From NCBI RefSeq assembly GCF_002939945.1, contig NZ_MDEB01000005.1, forward strand, positions 124,001-188,000: DNA of 64,000 bases, in the 5' to 3' direction. The notes beneath the pieces are model-generated. The model was not told where the DNA came from and searched no databases. It saw only the letters and a program-made list of their open reading frames with translations. This document shows, piece after piece, positions 11,882-21,729 of the stretch. Made by a program: the position numbers and the translations under genes. This DNA is from Xanthomonas arboricola pv. populi. Lineage in GTDB: Bacteria; Pseudomonadota; Gammaproteobacteria; Xanthomonadales; Xanthomonadaceae. Positions within the stretch are counted from its first letter, which is position 1, and every line of letters begins with the position of its first letter.

Positions 11882-11914
11882 AAAAAAAAACGGGCCGAAA
11901 GGCCCGTTTTTTTT
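11882..11914 (+). terminator. Strong bidirectional intrinsic terminator
   Basis: CGGGCC (11891-11896), GAAA loop, GGCCCG (11901-11906), with nine A before and eight T after, directly downstream of the TBDR. It can act on either strand. Confidence 0.95.
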
Positions 11915-12152
11915 GTTTTCGGATATTGAGTAAGGGGCAGGGCCTGGCAAACATTATCGCTGCCATGTGCGTCGTGTCTCTGCTTGCCTGACCATGTGTT
12001 GCGCCGTGCTGGGGCGACAAGCGTGCTTGATGGTTTGCTGCACGTCGCCGCGCGAGTCATGTTGCGATATCTGTGCAGATCGCAAGCGCCGTGATGCGTG
12101 CGCAGACAAGTCGCATTGCGCCATGTCTGCATTCGCGCGGTCGCAAACAGCC

Positions 12153-12181
12153 AAAGAAAAAGGCGCGACCAAGTCGCGCCT
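12153..12181 (-). terminator. Intrinsic terminator of the HDOD gene
   Basis: GGCGCGAC (12162-12169) pairs with GTCGCGCC (12173-12180). On the minus strand it is followed by UUUUUCUUU, 30 bp beyond the stop of the leftward HDOD gene. Between this and the terminator at 11882 no gene is seen. Confidence 0.9.
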
Positions 12182-12209
12182 TTCCTGTTGCATCGATCTG
12201 GTGCCGCTC

Positions 12210-13325
12210 TCACGCCTCGGCCAGCCCCAGCAAGGTATCGGCCTGTTCGCGCCAGGCCGGCAGGCGTGTGAGCACACCGACCTTGGACAGGTACTCCTCG
12301 TCCACGGTTTCGCCGCTGGCCAATGCGGTCGCTACATGCACCGCGCCGGTTACCCAGAAACTGCGCAGGCTGGAGCGCTGCGGGTGGCGATGGAAGGCCA
12401 CCGCTTCGATGATCGGCATCGGCAGGCCCCACAGACCGAGCAGATACGCGCCGGCTTCGGTATGGCCCAGACGATCGTCGCCGCCTTCCAGCGGCGGTTC
12501 GCGCTCGTCGCGCACGCCGGGCAACAACAGGCCGATATCGGCCAGCAGCGCGGCGGTGGAACCGAGTTCTGCGCTGGTGGGCGGCAACACCTTGGCCGCC
12601 AGTCGCGAAGAGAGCAGGGCGCGGCGCTGCATCGCATTGCGCTCGGCCGGGGTCAGCGTCTGCACCGAGAACACTTCGCTGGCCAGGACCAGATCGCGCA
12701 GCGTGGCCACGCCCAGGCGGGTCACCGCCGTGCGCAGATCGGTGATGCTGCGGCCGCCAGAGAAGAACGCGGAATTGCACAGCTGCAGCACCTTGGCCGC
12801 AATCGCCGGATCGCCGGCGATCAGCTTGGCGATATCGGCCGCGTCGGCGCCTTCGTCTTCTTCCAGTGCATGCATCAGGCTCAGATACAAGTGCGGCGGC
12901 GAGGGCAGTTTTTCGATCCGGCCGATCGCGGCGCGCAAGCGCGGATTGCCGAGCAGATCGCGCAGTTCTTCCAGGCTGGTAATGGCTTCTAGCAGGACTT
13001 CCGGGGCCAGCGGCATCGGCAGGAAGCGGTGCGCCACGCCAATGATGCGCGCCGGCGGCGTGCGCTGACCATCCTGGGCATCGATCAAGGCGATGCGGAT
13101 GGTGTCCGGGCGCAGCGTACGGATCTGCCCCAGCAATGTGGCGGAAGTGAGATCCGGCAAGACGGGGGCGACGAGGACCGCATCGAACGGCGACAACGCA
13201 GCCGCTTCGATCGCCGAATTGCCGTCGGCCACCTGCTGCACCTGCCACTGATCACCCAGATCGGCGACATAGTCGCTCAGTTCGGACGGAAGGCTGGCTT
13301 CGTCCCCAACAAACAGAATACGCAA
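12210..13325 (-). CDS. HDOD-domain protein with degenerate receiver
   Basis: Signalling protein of about 371 aa. Residues 1-115 fold-match a CheY-type receiver (RILFVGDEASL, FDAVLVAPVLPDL). However, the phospho-acceptor Asp position reads Ala (VLVAPVLPD instead of VLLDIxMPD), and the first acidic pair is GD, so it probably cannot be phosphorylated. Residues about 130-330 are an HDOD domain (LCNSAFFSGGRSITDLRTAV, ADIGLLLPG). The frame runs back to 13358. TTG 13325 is preferred because GGGG lies 5 nt upstream and the protein then starts at the receiver strand; GTG 13328 is the alternative. HDOD proteins in Xanthomonas often act in signalling or motility, but nothing here specifies the partner. 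Confidence 0.85.
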   Translation of the reverse strand: MRILFVGDEASLPSELSDYVADLGDQWQVQQVADGNSAIEAAALSPFDAVLVAPVLPDLTSATLLGQIRTLRPDTIRIALIDAQDGQRTPPARIIGVAHRFLPMPLAPEVLLEAITSLEELRDLLGNPRLRAAIGRIEKLPSPPHLYLSLMHALEEDEGADAADIAKLIAGDPAIAAKVLQLCNSAFFSGGRSITDLRTAVTRLGVATLRDLVLASEVFSVQTLTPAERNAMQRRALLSSRLAAKVLPPTSAELGSTAALLADIGLLLPGVRDEREPPLEGGDDRLGHTEAGAYLLGLWGLPMPIIEAVAFHRHPQRSSLRSFWVTGAVHVATALASGETVDEEYLSKVGVLTRLPAWREQADTLLGLAEA

Positions 13326-13471
13326 GACACTTCCCCAAGAGTCACCGGTGACAGACACCGGCCAAACGCTGTCGGCAATGTACCCAATCTGCCGCCGGCG
13401 GTCACCGGGATCACGCCAGAAGGCTGATCCCGATCGCCCCGCGGTTGCGGGGCTGCATCACGGTCGTTGGA

Positions 13472-14008
13472 TCAGGGTGCGTCGGAATTATAGCGTTCCA
13501 CCGACTCCACCAGGATGCGCTTGGCCTCGGCCGCGCCGCCCCAGCCATCCAGCTTGACCCACTTGCCCTTCTCCAAGTCCTTGTAATGCTCGAAGAAATG
13601 ACCGATGCGCTCCATCCAGTGGCTGGACACCTGGTCGATATCCTCGATATGCGCGTAGCCGGAGAAGATCTTCTCGATCGGCACCGCCAGGATTTTTTCG
13701 TCGCTGCCGGCCTCATCGCTCATGCGCAGCACACCGACCGGACGGCAACGCACCACCGAGCCAGGTACCAACGGCAGCGGCAGCACCACCAGCACGTCGG
13801 CCGGGTCGCCGTCGCCGCACAGGGTGTTGGGCACATAGCCGTAGTTGCAGGGGTAACGCATCGGGGTGGACAGGATGCGGTCGACGAAGATCGCGCCGCT
13901 GGCCTTGTCCACTTCGTACTTGACCGGCTCCGAATCCTTTGGAATTTCGATGACGACGTTGATTTCTTCCGGCAGATTCTTGCCGGAGGTGACCAGTTCA
14001 AGACCCAT
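13472..14008 (-). CDS. ppa: Inorganic pyrophosphatase
   Basis: Soluble family I pyrophosphatase (PPi to 2 Pi), 178 aa, cytoplasmic, Mg-dependent. The diagnostic signature DGDPADVLV is present, with YGYVPNTL before it and the conserved [16 protein letters not shown] segment at the N-terminus. ATG 14008 has GGGAG 10 nt upstream on the minus strand. The frame is open far upstream, but the sequence before this ATG shows no conserved character. It is the first of three minus-strand genes for PPi metabolism (ppa, hppA, pfp) within 6 kb. Confidence 0.97.
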   Translation of the reverse strand: MGLELVTSGKNLPEEINVVIEIPKDSEPVKYEVDKASGAIFVDRILSTPMRYPCNYGYVPNTLCGDGDPADVLVVLPLPLVPGSVVRCRPVGVLRMSDEAGSDEKILAVPIEKIFSGYAHIEDIDQVSSHWMERIGHFFEHYKDLEKGKWVKLDGWGGAAEAKRILVESVERYNSDAP

Positions 14009-14206
14009 GCGCGTAACTCCCGAGGCGTCATCTAGTGTGTGGAGCGCGATTCTACGCGTTCGGCTGTTGCGATGCAGCGACACTGAATGGGCAGTGTTCT
14101 GACCGACGCATGCGGCATAGCCCGCATTCATCCCGGGGAGCTTTCCGATCGTCGCGGACCGCGGCGCGGCGCACGCTGCAGACTCATCCACTGCTCGGGA
14201 ACTGCC

Positions 14207-14695
14207 ATGTTCAAGCCTGTGCGTTTGCTCGTTGTGCTGCTGCTCTCCGGTGCCGCCCAGCTCGCCACTGCGGCGACGCCTGCGCCACCGCCGACCTTCG
14301 TCGATGCGGTGGACTGGCCCGCCAATGGCGAAGGCTGGGAAGCCTTTGTCGATCTGGAGGAGCGGCTCGAGCACGACTTCGACCAGATCTGCGGCGACAC
14401 CTTTTGCGGCGGCGAATTCAGCGACTACCAGCCGCTGCGCTTCCGCTGCTCGGTGCATCGGGTGAGCGGGGTGGTGCGCAGCTGCATCTGGACCTTCGGT
14501 GCCAGCGAGGTCAGCGTCGATTCCCACAGCGGGTACCTGCGCTCGGACAGTCGGGTCTGGCGCTGCACGGCGCCACTGAAGGATGGGACGCGTCTGGACG
14601 AGATGTATCGCACCCTGGCGGTGAACAATCCGCTGTTCGAGCCACTGCCCGGTGGCGCGCCGCCGATCTATGACGGCTTGATCGGTTGCCTCTGA
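14207..14695 (+). CDS. Secreted protein of unknown function
   Basis: A 162-aa protein with a clear signal peptide ([23 protein letters not shown]). The mature part is rich in Cys ([31 protein letters not shown]), six to seven in 140 residues, suggesting disulfides in the periplasm or outside. ATG 14207 has CGGGA 6 nt upstream. It diverges from ppa across 198 bp. I do not recognise the family. Lowercase GC and codon use match the neighbours, so it is probably a resident gene. Confidence 0.75.
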   Translation: MFKPVRLLVVLLLSGAAQLATAATPAPPPTFVDAVDWPANGEGWEAFVDLEERLEHDFDQICGDTFCGGEFSDYQPLRFRCSVHRVSGVVRSCIWTFGASEVSVDSHSGYLRSDSRVWRCTAPLKDGTRLDEMYRTLAVNNPLFEPLPGGAPPIYDGLIGCL

Positions 14696-14968
14696 GGACG
14701 TGTCACCGTAAGCGGTGGCGCTGTGTGCTGCCTGGCGCAGTGATTGCATCCGGGCAGGGCAGCGGGGCACGCGCGGCTTTGGCGATCGAGCTATGCAGCA
14801 CGCCAGCATCGCAGGCCGCAGGCCAATGGGGCTTGCCGCAGTGCTCAGGTAAGCGCTGTAGGCAGTCGTAGGGCCTGGCGCGGCGTACGGGACCCGGGGC
14901 GTGAGTCGGCACGTTCCGGGTCCTGCCCCATCACCTTCGGCCGGCCCGCGGCTTGCGGCACGTCGTCC

Positions 14969-16996
14969 TCAAAGCAGCGGTACCAGTAGCAGGGCCACGA
15001 TGTTGATGATCTTGATCAGCGGATTGATCGCCGGCCCGGCGGTGTCCTTGTACGGGTCGCCTACGGTATCGCCGGTGATGGCGGCCTTGTGCGCTTCGCT
15101 GCCCTTGCCGCCGAAGTGCCCGTCTTCGATGTACTTCTTGGCGTTGTCCCAGGCCCCGCCGCCGGTGGTCATCGAAATCGCCAGGAACAAACCGGTCACG
15201 ATCGTGCCGATCAACAATCCGCCCAGTGCACGCGGCCCCAGCAGCAGCCCGACCACCACCGGCACCACCACCGGCAGCAGCGAGGGCAGGATCATTTCGC
15301 GAATCGCCGAGCGGGTCAGCATGTCGACGGCGCGGTCGTATTGCGGCTTGGCGGTGCCGGCCATGATCCCGGGGATCTCGCGGAACTGGCGACGCACTTC
15401 TTCGACCACCGCGCCTGCCGCGCGCCCCACCGCTTCCATCGCCATCGCGCCGAACAGATACGGGATCAAGCCGCCGATCAACAAGCCGATGATCACGGTG
15501 TGGTCGGACAGGTCGAAGGCGAAGACCTGGCCGGGATTGGCCGCCTGCAGGTTATGGGTGTAGTCGGCAAACAGCACCAGTGCGGCCAGCGCGGCCGAGC
15601 CGATCGCATAGCCCTTGGTGACCGCCTTGGTGGTGTTGCCCACTGCATCCAGGGGATCGGTGATGTTGCGCACCTCCGGCGGCAGCTCGGCCATCTCGGC
15701 GATGCCGCCGGCGTTGTCGGTAATCGGCCCGTATGCATCCAGCGCCACGATCATGCCGGCCATCGACAGCATTGCGGTCGCTGCGGTTGCAATGCCATAC
15801 AGGCCGCCAAAATGAAATGCACCCCAGATTGCCGCGCACACCGCGATGACCGGCAGCGCGGTGGATTTCATCGAGACGCCCAGGCCGGCAATGATGTTGG
15901 TGCCGTGGCCGGTGGTGCTTGCGGCGGCAACGTGCTGCACCGGCTTGTACTGGGTGCCGGTGTAGTACTCGGTGATCCAGACGATCAAGCCGGTGAGCAC
16001 CAGGCCGATCAATGCGCACATATACAACGCGGTGGCGCCATGCGTGTTGTCGCGCATCAGCGACTGGGTGATCGGCCAGTAGGCGAGCGCGGCCAAGACG
16101 CCGGAGACGATCACGCCCCTGTAGAGCGCGCCCATGATCGAGCCGCCCGCTTTGACCTTGACGAACGAGGCGCCCACGATCGAAGCGATGATGGAGACAC
16201 CGCCCAGCACCAGCGGGTACAGCACCGCATGCGGCCCGGTTTCGGCCAGCGTCAGACTGCCGAGCAGCATCGTGGCGATCACGGTGACCGCATAGGTTTC
16301 GAACAGATCCGCGGCCATGCCCGCGCAGTCGCCGACGTTGTCGCCCACGTTGTCAGCGATCACCGCCGGGTTGCGCGGGTCGTCCTCGGGGATGCCGGCT
16401 TCCACCTTGCCGACCAGGTCCGCGCCCACATCCGCACCTTTGGTGAAAATACCGCCACCCAGGCGCGCGAAGATCGAAATCAGCGACGAGCCGAATGCCA
16501 GCCCCACCAGCGCATGCAGGTTGCGCTCCAGCGGCAGTCCCATCGCCTGCAGCAGCGCGTAATAACCGGCGACGCCGAGCAGTCCCAGGCCAACCACCAG
16601 CATGCCGGTGATGGCGCCGCCACGGAACGCCACATCCATCGCAGGGCCGATGCCATGGCGCGCCGCCTCGGCCGTGCGCACGTTGGCGCGTACCGACACG
16701 TTCATGCCGATATAGCCGGCCAGTCCCGACAGCACCGCACCGATCGCAAACCCGACGGCGGTGTACCAACTCAGAAACACCCCGACCAGGACGAACAACA
16801 CGCCGCCGGCAATCGAAATGGTGAGGTATTGCCGATTGAGATACGCGCGTGCGCCTTCCTGGATCGCGGCGGCGATCTCCTGCATGCGTGCGTTGCCGCT
16901 CGGCTGCGCGATCACCCAGCGTGACGATACACCGCCATAGACGATTGCCAGGACCGCACACCCCAGCGCAAGTGGTAACCCGTAGTGTTCCAGCAT
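14969..16996 (-). CDS. hppA: Membrane H+-translocating pyrophosphatase, K+-independent type
   Basis: Integral membrane pump of 675 aa with about 16 membrane segments, coupling PPi hydrolysis to proton export. The catalytic motif [11 protein letters not shown] and the acidic motif [19 protein letters not shown] are intact. The segment [18 protein letters not shown] has Lys where K+-dependent enzymes have Ala, which marks the K+-independent proton-pumping subclass. ATG 16996 is preceded by GGGAGAGG. It lies between ppa and pfp on the same strand with a small secreted-protein gene on either side. With PPi-phosphofructokinase it would let the cell conserve energy from PPi rather than lose it as heat. 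Confidence 0.97.
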   Translation of the reverse strand: MLEHYGLPLALGCAVLAIVYGGVSSRWVIAQPSGNARMQEIAAAIQEGARAYLNRQYLTISIAGGVLFVLVGVFLSWYTAVGFAIGAVLSGLAGYIGMNVSVRANVRTAEAARHGIGPAMDVAFRGGAITGMLVVGLGLLGVAGYYALLQAMGLPLERNLHALVGLAFGSSLISIFARLGGGIFTKGADVGADLVGKVEAGIPEDDPRNPAVIADNVGDNVGDCAGMAADLFETYAVTVIATMLLGSLTLAETGPHAVLYPLVLGGVSIIASIVGASFVKVKAGGSIMGALYRGVIVSGVLAALAYWPITQSLMRDNTHGATALYMCALIGLVLTGLIVWITEYYTGTQYKPVQHVAAASTTGHGTNIIAGLGVSMKSTALPVIAVCAAIWGAFHFGGLYGIATAATAMLSMAGMIVALDAYGPITDNAGGIAEMAELPPEVRNITDPLDAVGNTTKAVTKGYAIGSAALAALVLFADYTHNLQAANPGQVFAFDLSDHTVIIGLLIGGLIPYLFGAMAMEAVGRAAGAVVEEVRRQFREIPGIMAGTAKPQYDRAVDMLTRSAIREMILPSLLPVVVPVVVGLLLGPRALGGLLIGTIVTGLFLAISMTTGGGAWDNAKKYIEDGHFGGKGSEAHKAAITGDTVGDPYKDTAGPAINPLIKIINIVALLLVPLL

Positions 16997-17245
16997 GACC
17001 TCTCCCAGAGAATGGATGTCGTCCGGTCGGGACGAACCAAGGGCGATGCACGCAGCGAGTGGAGTGACGAGTACGGACTCGACGGCCATGGAGGCCGTAA
17101 TGCGCGTCGCGATGTTCGGGTGGCCGGATTGCGGGCGAGTATGCGCCGCAGCTTGCGCCGCTGCCACCACCGCGGCTTTGGCGCGCTGTTCAGTCGCGGC
17201 ATGACAGCCTGCGGCCAACGTGATCGAGCCGATCCAGGAGTGACG

Positions 17246-17767
17246 ATGTCGAACCATGCCGCAAAATATGCCGTGACGATCGCTGCAGTCTTGCTCAGCG
17301 CCCATGCGCTCGCTGCCGAACCGACGCCGGAATTGAAGCAGCGTCCAGCCGGCACCGCGCAAGCGGTCGGCGCCGTGCACACCCTGCGCCAGATTCCCGA
17401 GGCCTGCGCGCGCCTGGAAGGCGTGTTCACCGGCAATGCTGCGCAGCCGTATACGTTGTCGGTGGTGCGCAGCAGTCCCGCCTGCCAGCCGCGCGCCCGC
17501 TTCGTGGATTTCGCCAAGGCCACTCCCAGCGTCGCATCGGGCTGGATCTTCAACGATGTGATCCGCGTCCCCAGCGCGGCCTGCCCCGCGCAGCAGGCGG
17601 TGGTGCGCGTCTGGCGCAAGCCGGTGGATGCCAAACCGCAGCTCGATGGCCAAGGCCAGTCGCGCATCTATCTGGAAGATGCAAAGCAACAGGCCGCCGC
17701 CGGAAAGATCCCGCAGGTGCCGATGTTTGCTGCGCAAATGACGGTGGAAGGCAAGGCCTGTCAGTAA
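17246..17767 (+). CDS. Secreted protein of unknown function
   Basis: A 173-aa exported protein; the signal peptide ends near [11 protein letters not shown]. The mature part contains four Cys ([25 protein letters not shown] and the C-terminal KACQ), suggesting two disulfides. ATG 17246 has CAGGAG 5 nt upstream. It is divergent from hppA across 249 bp and ends at a terminator. I do not recognise the family. Like the gene at 14207 it is a small cysteine-containing secreted protein set between PPi genes, but the two show no obvious similarity. Confidence 0.75.
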   Translation: MSNHAAKYAVTIAAVLLSAHALAAEPTPELKQRPAGTAQAVGAVHTLRQIPEACARLEGVFTGNAAQPYTLSVVRSSPACQPRARFVDFAKATPSVASGWIFNDVIRVPSAACPAQQAVVRVWRKPVDAKPQLDGQGQSRIYLEDAKQQAAAGKIPQVPMFAAQMTVEGKACQ

Positions 17768-17802
17768 GTCAGGCGTTCGCTTCGTCAACTCTATCAACGA
17801 CA

Positions 17803-17828
17803 AACCCCGGCCAGGCCGGGGTTGTTTG
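17803..17828 (+). terminator. Intrinsic terminator
   Basis: AACCCCGGCC followed almost at once by GGCCGGGGTT and then GTTT, 35 bp after the stop of the 17246 gene. The A residues in front allow action on the minus strand too, after pfp. Confidence 0.8.
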
Positions 17829-18037
17829 TACGACGCTTGGCAGGACCGCGATGCATCGTCGCAGCGGCGCACATGCCAACCTGTGTCGTCAAACGCCTGG
17901 GCGATGAAGATAAGCGCCGTATCGATGTCCCGCATCCCTTGCTGCGATGCATGGCAACGGAAGGAGATGGGGGATAGCTGAAGCGTGTGTACGGGGCTGC
18001 AGCGTCAAGCAAGTCCTGCGGCCGGCCACATCGACGT

Positions 18038-19294
18038 TCACCCCTCCCACTTCGGCAGCTTCTTCGCCACCGCCATATTCTTCAACGTCACGTACTTGGG
18101 CAGGCCATCGCTGTCGTAGGTTAGCGGGGCTTCGCCCTTGATCAACGGGGCGAAGTAGCGGCGGGCGCGGTCGGTGATGCCGAAGCCGTCCTTGCGCAGG
18201 AAGCTGGGCGGCATCTTCTTCTCGTGATTGGCCACCTTGTGCAGCGGGGCGGGCACGATCTTCCAGCGGTACGGCGCGTCGCTGACGCGTTCGATCACCG
18301 GGATCACTGCGTTCATGCCCTTGAGTGCGTATTGCACCGCCGCCTTGCCGACGGCCTGTGCCTGTTCCCAGTCGGTCTTCGACGCCAGGTGGCGTGCGGA
18401 ACGCTGCAGGTAATCGGGCAGCGTCCAGTGCACCTTGTAGCTGAGCTCCTGCTTGACCTGCGCAGCGAGAAACGAGGCCACGCCGCCGAGCTGCGCATGG
18501 CCGAACGAATCGGTCGCACCGCCGGCATCGGCGACGAAGCTGCCGTGCGCGTCCTGGATGCCCTCGCTGGCCACGACCACGCACCAGCCCACCTTCTCCA
18601 CTACCTGCTTGACCCTGGCCAGAAACACGGCCTGGTCGTAGGCACGCTCGGGCAGCAGGATGATCTGCGGTGCGTCGTCCGGGCCCTGGCCGGCAAGGCC
18701 CGCGGCGGCGGCGAGCCAGCCGGCGTGGCGGCCCATCGCCTCGTAGATGAAGACCTTGGTCGAGGTGTCGGCCATGGCGGCGACATCCAGTGCGGCCTCG
18801 CGCACCGACACCGCGGTGTATTTGGCTGCCGAGCCGAAGCCGGGGCAGGTGTCGGTCACCGCCAGATCGTTGTCGATGGTCTTGGGCACGCCGATGCAGT
18901 GCAGCGGGTAGCCATAGGCCTTGGCCAGCTGCGAGACCTTCCACGCGGTATCGGCCGAGTCGTTGCCGCCGTTGTAGAGGAACCAGCGCACGTCGTGCGC
19001 GCGCAGCACATCGAGCAGGCGCTCGTATTTGGCGCTGTTTTCTTCCAGCGACTTGAGCTTGTAGCGGCACGAGCCGAATGCGCCCCCAGGGGTCTGCGCC
19101 AGTGCGGCGATCGCGGCTGCGGACTCCTTCGAGGTATCGATCAGATCCTCGCGCAATGCGCCCAGGATGCCGTTGCGTGCGGCCAGCACCTTGATCTTGC
19201 GCGCGCGCGCTTCGGTAATCACACCGGCGGCGGTGGCGTTGATGACGGCAGTGACACCGCCGGATTGGGCATACAACAAGTTGCCAGTAGACAT
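18038..19294 (-). CDS. pfp: PPi-dependent 6-phosphofructokinase
   Basis: Reversible phosphofructokinase of 418 aa using pyrophosphate instead of ATP. Two diagnostic positions show this. The substrate motif reads GGND (residues 109-112) with Asp112 where ATP enzymes have Gly, and the catalytic segment reads PKTIDND with Lys138 where ATP enzymes have Gly. YLxR-type contacts and MGRHAGWLA are also present. Xanthomonas is known to rely on this enzyme rather than ATP-PFK. ATG 19294 starts MSTGNLLYAQSGG, with AGGAG 10 nt further upstream. It diverges from adk. Being PPi-linked, it fits with hppA and ppa nearby. Confidence 0.97.
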   Translation of the reverse strand: MSTGNLLYAQSGGVTAVINATAAGVITEARARKIKVLAARNGILGALREDLIDTSKESAAAIAALAQTPGGAFGSCRYKLKSLEENSAKYERLLDVLRAHDVRWFLYNGGNDSADTAWKVSQLAKAYGYPLHCIGVPKTIDNDLAVTDTCPGFGSAAKYTAVSVREAALDVAAMADTSTKVFIYEAMGRHAGWLAAAAGLAGQGPDDAPQIILLPERAYDQAVFLARVKQVVEKVGWCVVVASEGIQDAHGSFVADAGGATDSFGHAQLGGVASFLAAQVKQELSYKVHWTLPDYLQRSARHLASKTDWEQAQAVGKAAVQYALKGMNAVIPVIERVSDAPYRWKIVPAPLHKVANHEKKMPPSFLRKDGFGITDRARRYFAPLIKGEAPLTYDSDGLPKYVTLKNMAVAKKLPKWEG

Positions 19295-19452
19295 AGGGGG
19301 ACGGGCTCCTCACATGGGACATGGCGCAGGGGACAGTGCCGGGACATTCCCCGGATGCGGTAAGCTGCACGACCATACGGTCAGCGCTGGCGGAGACCTG
19401 AGTCTAACGCCGCCAACCGCAACGCGTTTTTATTCGAAAGTGGAGTCCACTG

Positions 19453-20016
19453 ATGCGATTGGTTCTGTTGGGACCGCCCGGTTCGGGCAAGGGCACCCAG
19501 GCGACACGTCTCAAAGACAAGTTTGGGATCCCGCATATTTCCACCGGCGATCTGCTGCGCGCCGAAGTGGCCGCCGGCTCACCGCTGGGCCTGAAGGCCA
19601 AGGAAGTGATGGCACGCGGCGATCTGGTCTCCGACGAGATCCTGCTCGGCATGCTGGAGGCGCGGCTCGGTCAGGCCGATGTCGCCAAGGGTTTCATCCT
19701 CGACGGCTATCCGCGCAATGTGGCGCAGGCCAATGCGCTGGACGACCTGCTTGGCAAGATCGGTCAGCCGCTGGATGCGGTGGTGCAGCTGGATGTGGCC
19801 AGCGAGTTGCTGGTCGAACGCATCGCCGGCCGCGCCAAGGCCGAGGGTCGCGAAGACGATAATCCCGAGTCGGTGCGCAAGCGCCTGCAGGTCTATACCG
19901 ACTCCACTGCGCCGGTGATCGGTTTTTACGAACAGCGCGGCAAGCTGGCACGCGTGGACGGAGTGGGCTCGCTGGATGAAGTGCTGGAGCGTATCGGCAC
20001 CGCGCTCGGTCGCTGA
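19453..20016 (+). CDS. adk: Adenylate kinase
   Basis: Converts ATP + AMP to 2 ADP in the cytoplasm. At 187 aa it is the short-lid form with no zinc-binding LID insert. The P-loop GPPGSGKGT spans residues 7-15; the AMP-binding ISTGDLLRAE and FILDGYPRN motifs are intact, with short LID arginines at AGRAKAEGRED. ATG 19453 has GTGGAG just upstream. It follows the divergent pfp promoter region and precedes a minus-strand structured RNA candidate. Confidence 0.98.
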   Translation: MRLVLLGPPGSGKGTQATRLKDKFGIPHISTGDLLRAEVAAGSPLGLKAKEVMARGDLVSDEILLGMLEARLGQADVAKGFILDGYPRNVAQANALDDLLGKIGQPLDAVVQLDVASELLVERIAGRAKAEGREDDNPESVRKRLQVYTDSTAPVIGFYEQRGKLARVDGVGSLDEVLERIGTALGR

Positions 20017-20097
20017 GTCGGTTCGGGCCGGGCAGTGCGTCCGGTCCACCCAGTCGCGCTGGAAGCTGGCGCGGCTCTCGCAACGCATTGACTGCAC

Positions 20098-20240
20098 AAA
20101 AGAAAAACCCCGGGCGTACAAGACGACCGGGGCAGAATAACGCCAGTAATGAGCTTGCTCAGAGCCCCGCAGCATGAGCTCCCTGGGGATTTGGCCTCTT
20201 GGGGAGTAGGACCAAAGGGTGCTGCGACTGGCGTTCAGCA
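20098..20240 (-). ncRNA. Candidate structured small RNA with own terminator
   Basis: On the minus strand a perfect 9-bp stem AACGCCAGT (20139-20147) with ACTGGCGTT (20227-20235) encloses smaller stems: TGAGC/GCTCA (20150-20161), a CCCC/GGGG pairing around 20165-20190, and TTTGG/CCAAA near 20190-20215. Downstream on the minus strand is an intrinsic terminator, CCCCGG (20108-20113) with CCGGGG (20127-20132) followed by UUUUUCUUUU (20098-20107). Both flanking genes are on the plus strand, so the terminator belongs to nothing else. I do not recognise the RNA family; it does not look like 6S, 4.5S or tmRNA. The 5' end is not determined and may lie near 20250-20300. Confidence 0.65.
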
Positions 20241-20367
20241 TGGTGATGGATGTGACGCAGTTCGCATATCGGGAAATTCCCTACAGTGTGGTAGGTGTTT
20301 CCTGACACTGCACTCGGCAATGAGGCGGAATGGCCGGCAACTCCGGCGATCGGCGACAATGCGCTCC

Positions 20368-21729
20368 ATGACCAAACTCCACATCCTCGGCATCGCCGGG
20401 ACCTTCATGGGCGGTGTCGCCGCCCTTGCGCGCGAGCTGGGCTGGCAGGTAGAGGGCAGCGACCAGGCCATCTATCCGCCGATGTCCACCCAACTGGAAA
20501 CCCTTGGCATCGCGCTGGCACAAGGCTACGCGCCGTCCAATATCTCGGCAGATGCCAGCGATGTCGTCATCGGCAATGCCTTGTCGCGCGGCAACCCGGC
20601 GGTGGAAGCGGTGCTCGACGCCGGCCGTCGCTATAGCTCCGGTGCGCAGTGGCTGGCCGAGCAGGTGTTGCCGGGCCGCGACACGCTGGCCGTTGCCGGT
20701 ACCCACGGCAAGACCACCACAACTACCATCCTGAGCTATCTGCTGGAAGCGGCCGGGCGCGCGCCGGGCTTTCTGATCGGTGGCGTGGCCGAGGACTTCG
20801 GCGTATCGGCGCGACTGGGCCAGGGACGCGAATTCGTGGTGGAAGCCGACGAATACGACACCGCCTTCTTCGACAAGCGCAGCAAGTTCGTGCACTACCG
20901 GCCGCTGGTGGCGATCCTCAATAACCTCGAGTACGACCACGCCGACATCTTCCCGGACGTGGCCGCGATCCAGCGCCAGTTCCATCATCTGGTGCGCACC
21001 GTGCCGGCGCGCGGGCGGCTGATCGTCAACGGCGAAGACGCGCGCCTGGCCGAGGTGTTGGCGATGGGCTGCTGGACGCCGGTGGAGCGATTCGGTTTCG
21101 ATGCATCCCTCGACTGGAGCGCACGCCTGATCGCCGCCGACGGCAGTGCGTTCGCGGTGTTGCAGCGTGGGGTGGAGATCGGCCAGGTGCAGTGGCCGCT
21201 GGTCGGGCGGCATAACGTGCTCAATGGATTGGCAGCACTGGCGGCCGTGCATGCGGTGGGCGTGGATCCGGCGACGGTGATGCCGGCGCTGGCGCGCTTT
21301 CAGAGCGTCAAGCGGCGGTTGGAGCTGTTGGGGCAGGTACGCGACATCACTGTGTACGACGACTTCGCCCATCACCCCACCGCGATCGCGACCACCTTGC
21401 AGGGCTTGCGTGCGAAGGTCGGCGCGGCGCGCGTGCTGGTGGCGATGGAGCCACGCAGCAATTCGATGCGGCTGGGCGCGCATGCGCAGGCGCTGGCGCC
21501 GTCGTTGCGCGATGCCGATGCGGTGGTGTTTCTGCATCGGCCCGAGTTGGCCTGGGATGCCGCGCCGATCATCGCGCAGGTGCGCGGTGAGGCGCATGTG
21601 GCGCATGACGTGGAGGCATTGCTGCAGACGCTGGGTGAGATTGCGCAGCCGGGCGACCATGTGGTGTTCATGTCCAATGGCGGTTTCGATGGTGCGCCGC
21701 GTCGCTTCCTGGCGCAATTGTCCCGATGA
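20368..21729 (+). CDS. mpl: Murein tripeptide ligase Mpl
   Basis: Recycles peptidoglycan by joining L-Ala-gamma-D-Glu-meso-DAP to UDP-MurNAc with ATP. Mur-ligase layout in 453 aa: N-terminal Rossmann domain (HILGIAGTFMGG), ATP-binding VAGTHGKTTTTTI, acidic EADEYDTAFFDKRSKF, and the C-terminal ligase domain with YDDFAHHPTAI. ATG 20368 gives MTKLHILGI, matching the E. coli start; ATG 20359 is 9 nt upstream in frame. The frame is open back through the structured RNA region, but that part is noncoding. The stop overlaps the next gene by ATGA. Confidence 0.96.
   Translation: MTKLHILGIAGTFMGGVAALARELGWQVEGSDQAIYPPMSTQLETLGIALAQGYAPSNISADASDVVIGNALSRGNPAVEAVLDAGRRYSSGAQWLAEQVLPGRDTLAVAGTHGKTTTTTILSYLLEAAGRAPGFLIGGVAEDFGVSARLGQGREFVVEADEYDTAFFDKRSKFVHYRPLVAILNNLEYDHADIFPDVAAIQRQFHHLVRTVPARGRLIVNGEDARLAEVLAMGCWTPVERFGFDASLDWSARLIAADGSAFAVLQRGVEIGQVQWPLVGRHNVLNGLAALAAVHAVGVDPATVMPALARFQSVKRRLELLGQVRDITVYDDFAHHPTAIATTLQGLRAKVGAARVLVAMEPRSNSMRLGAHAQALAPSLRDADAVVFLHRPELAWDAAPIIAQVRGEAHVAHDVEALLQTLGEIAQPGDHVVFMSNGGFDGAPRRFLAQLSR

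Noticed and set aside
15089-16924. 611-codon plus-strand frame rich in His, Arg and Gln
   Set aside because: Antisense of hppA. The composition is typical of a shadow frame, and hppA motifs are intact on the other strand.
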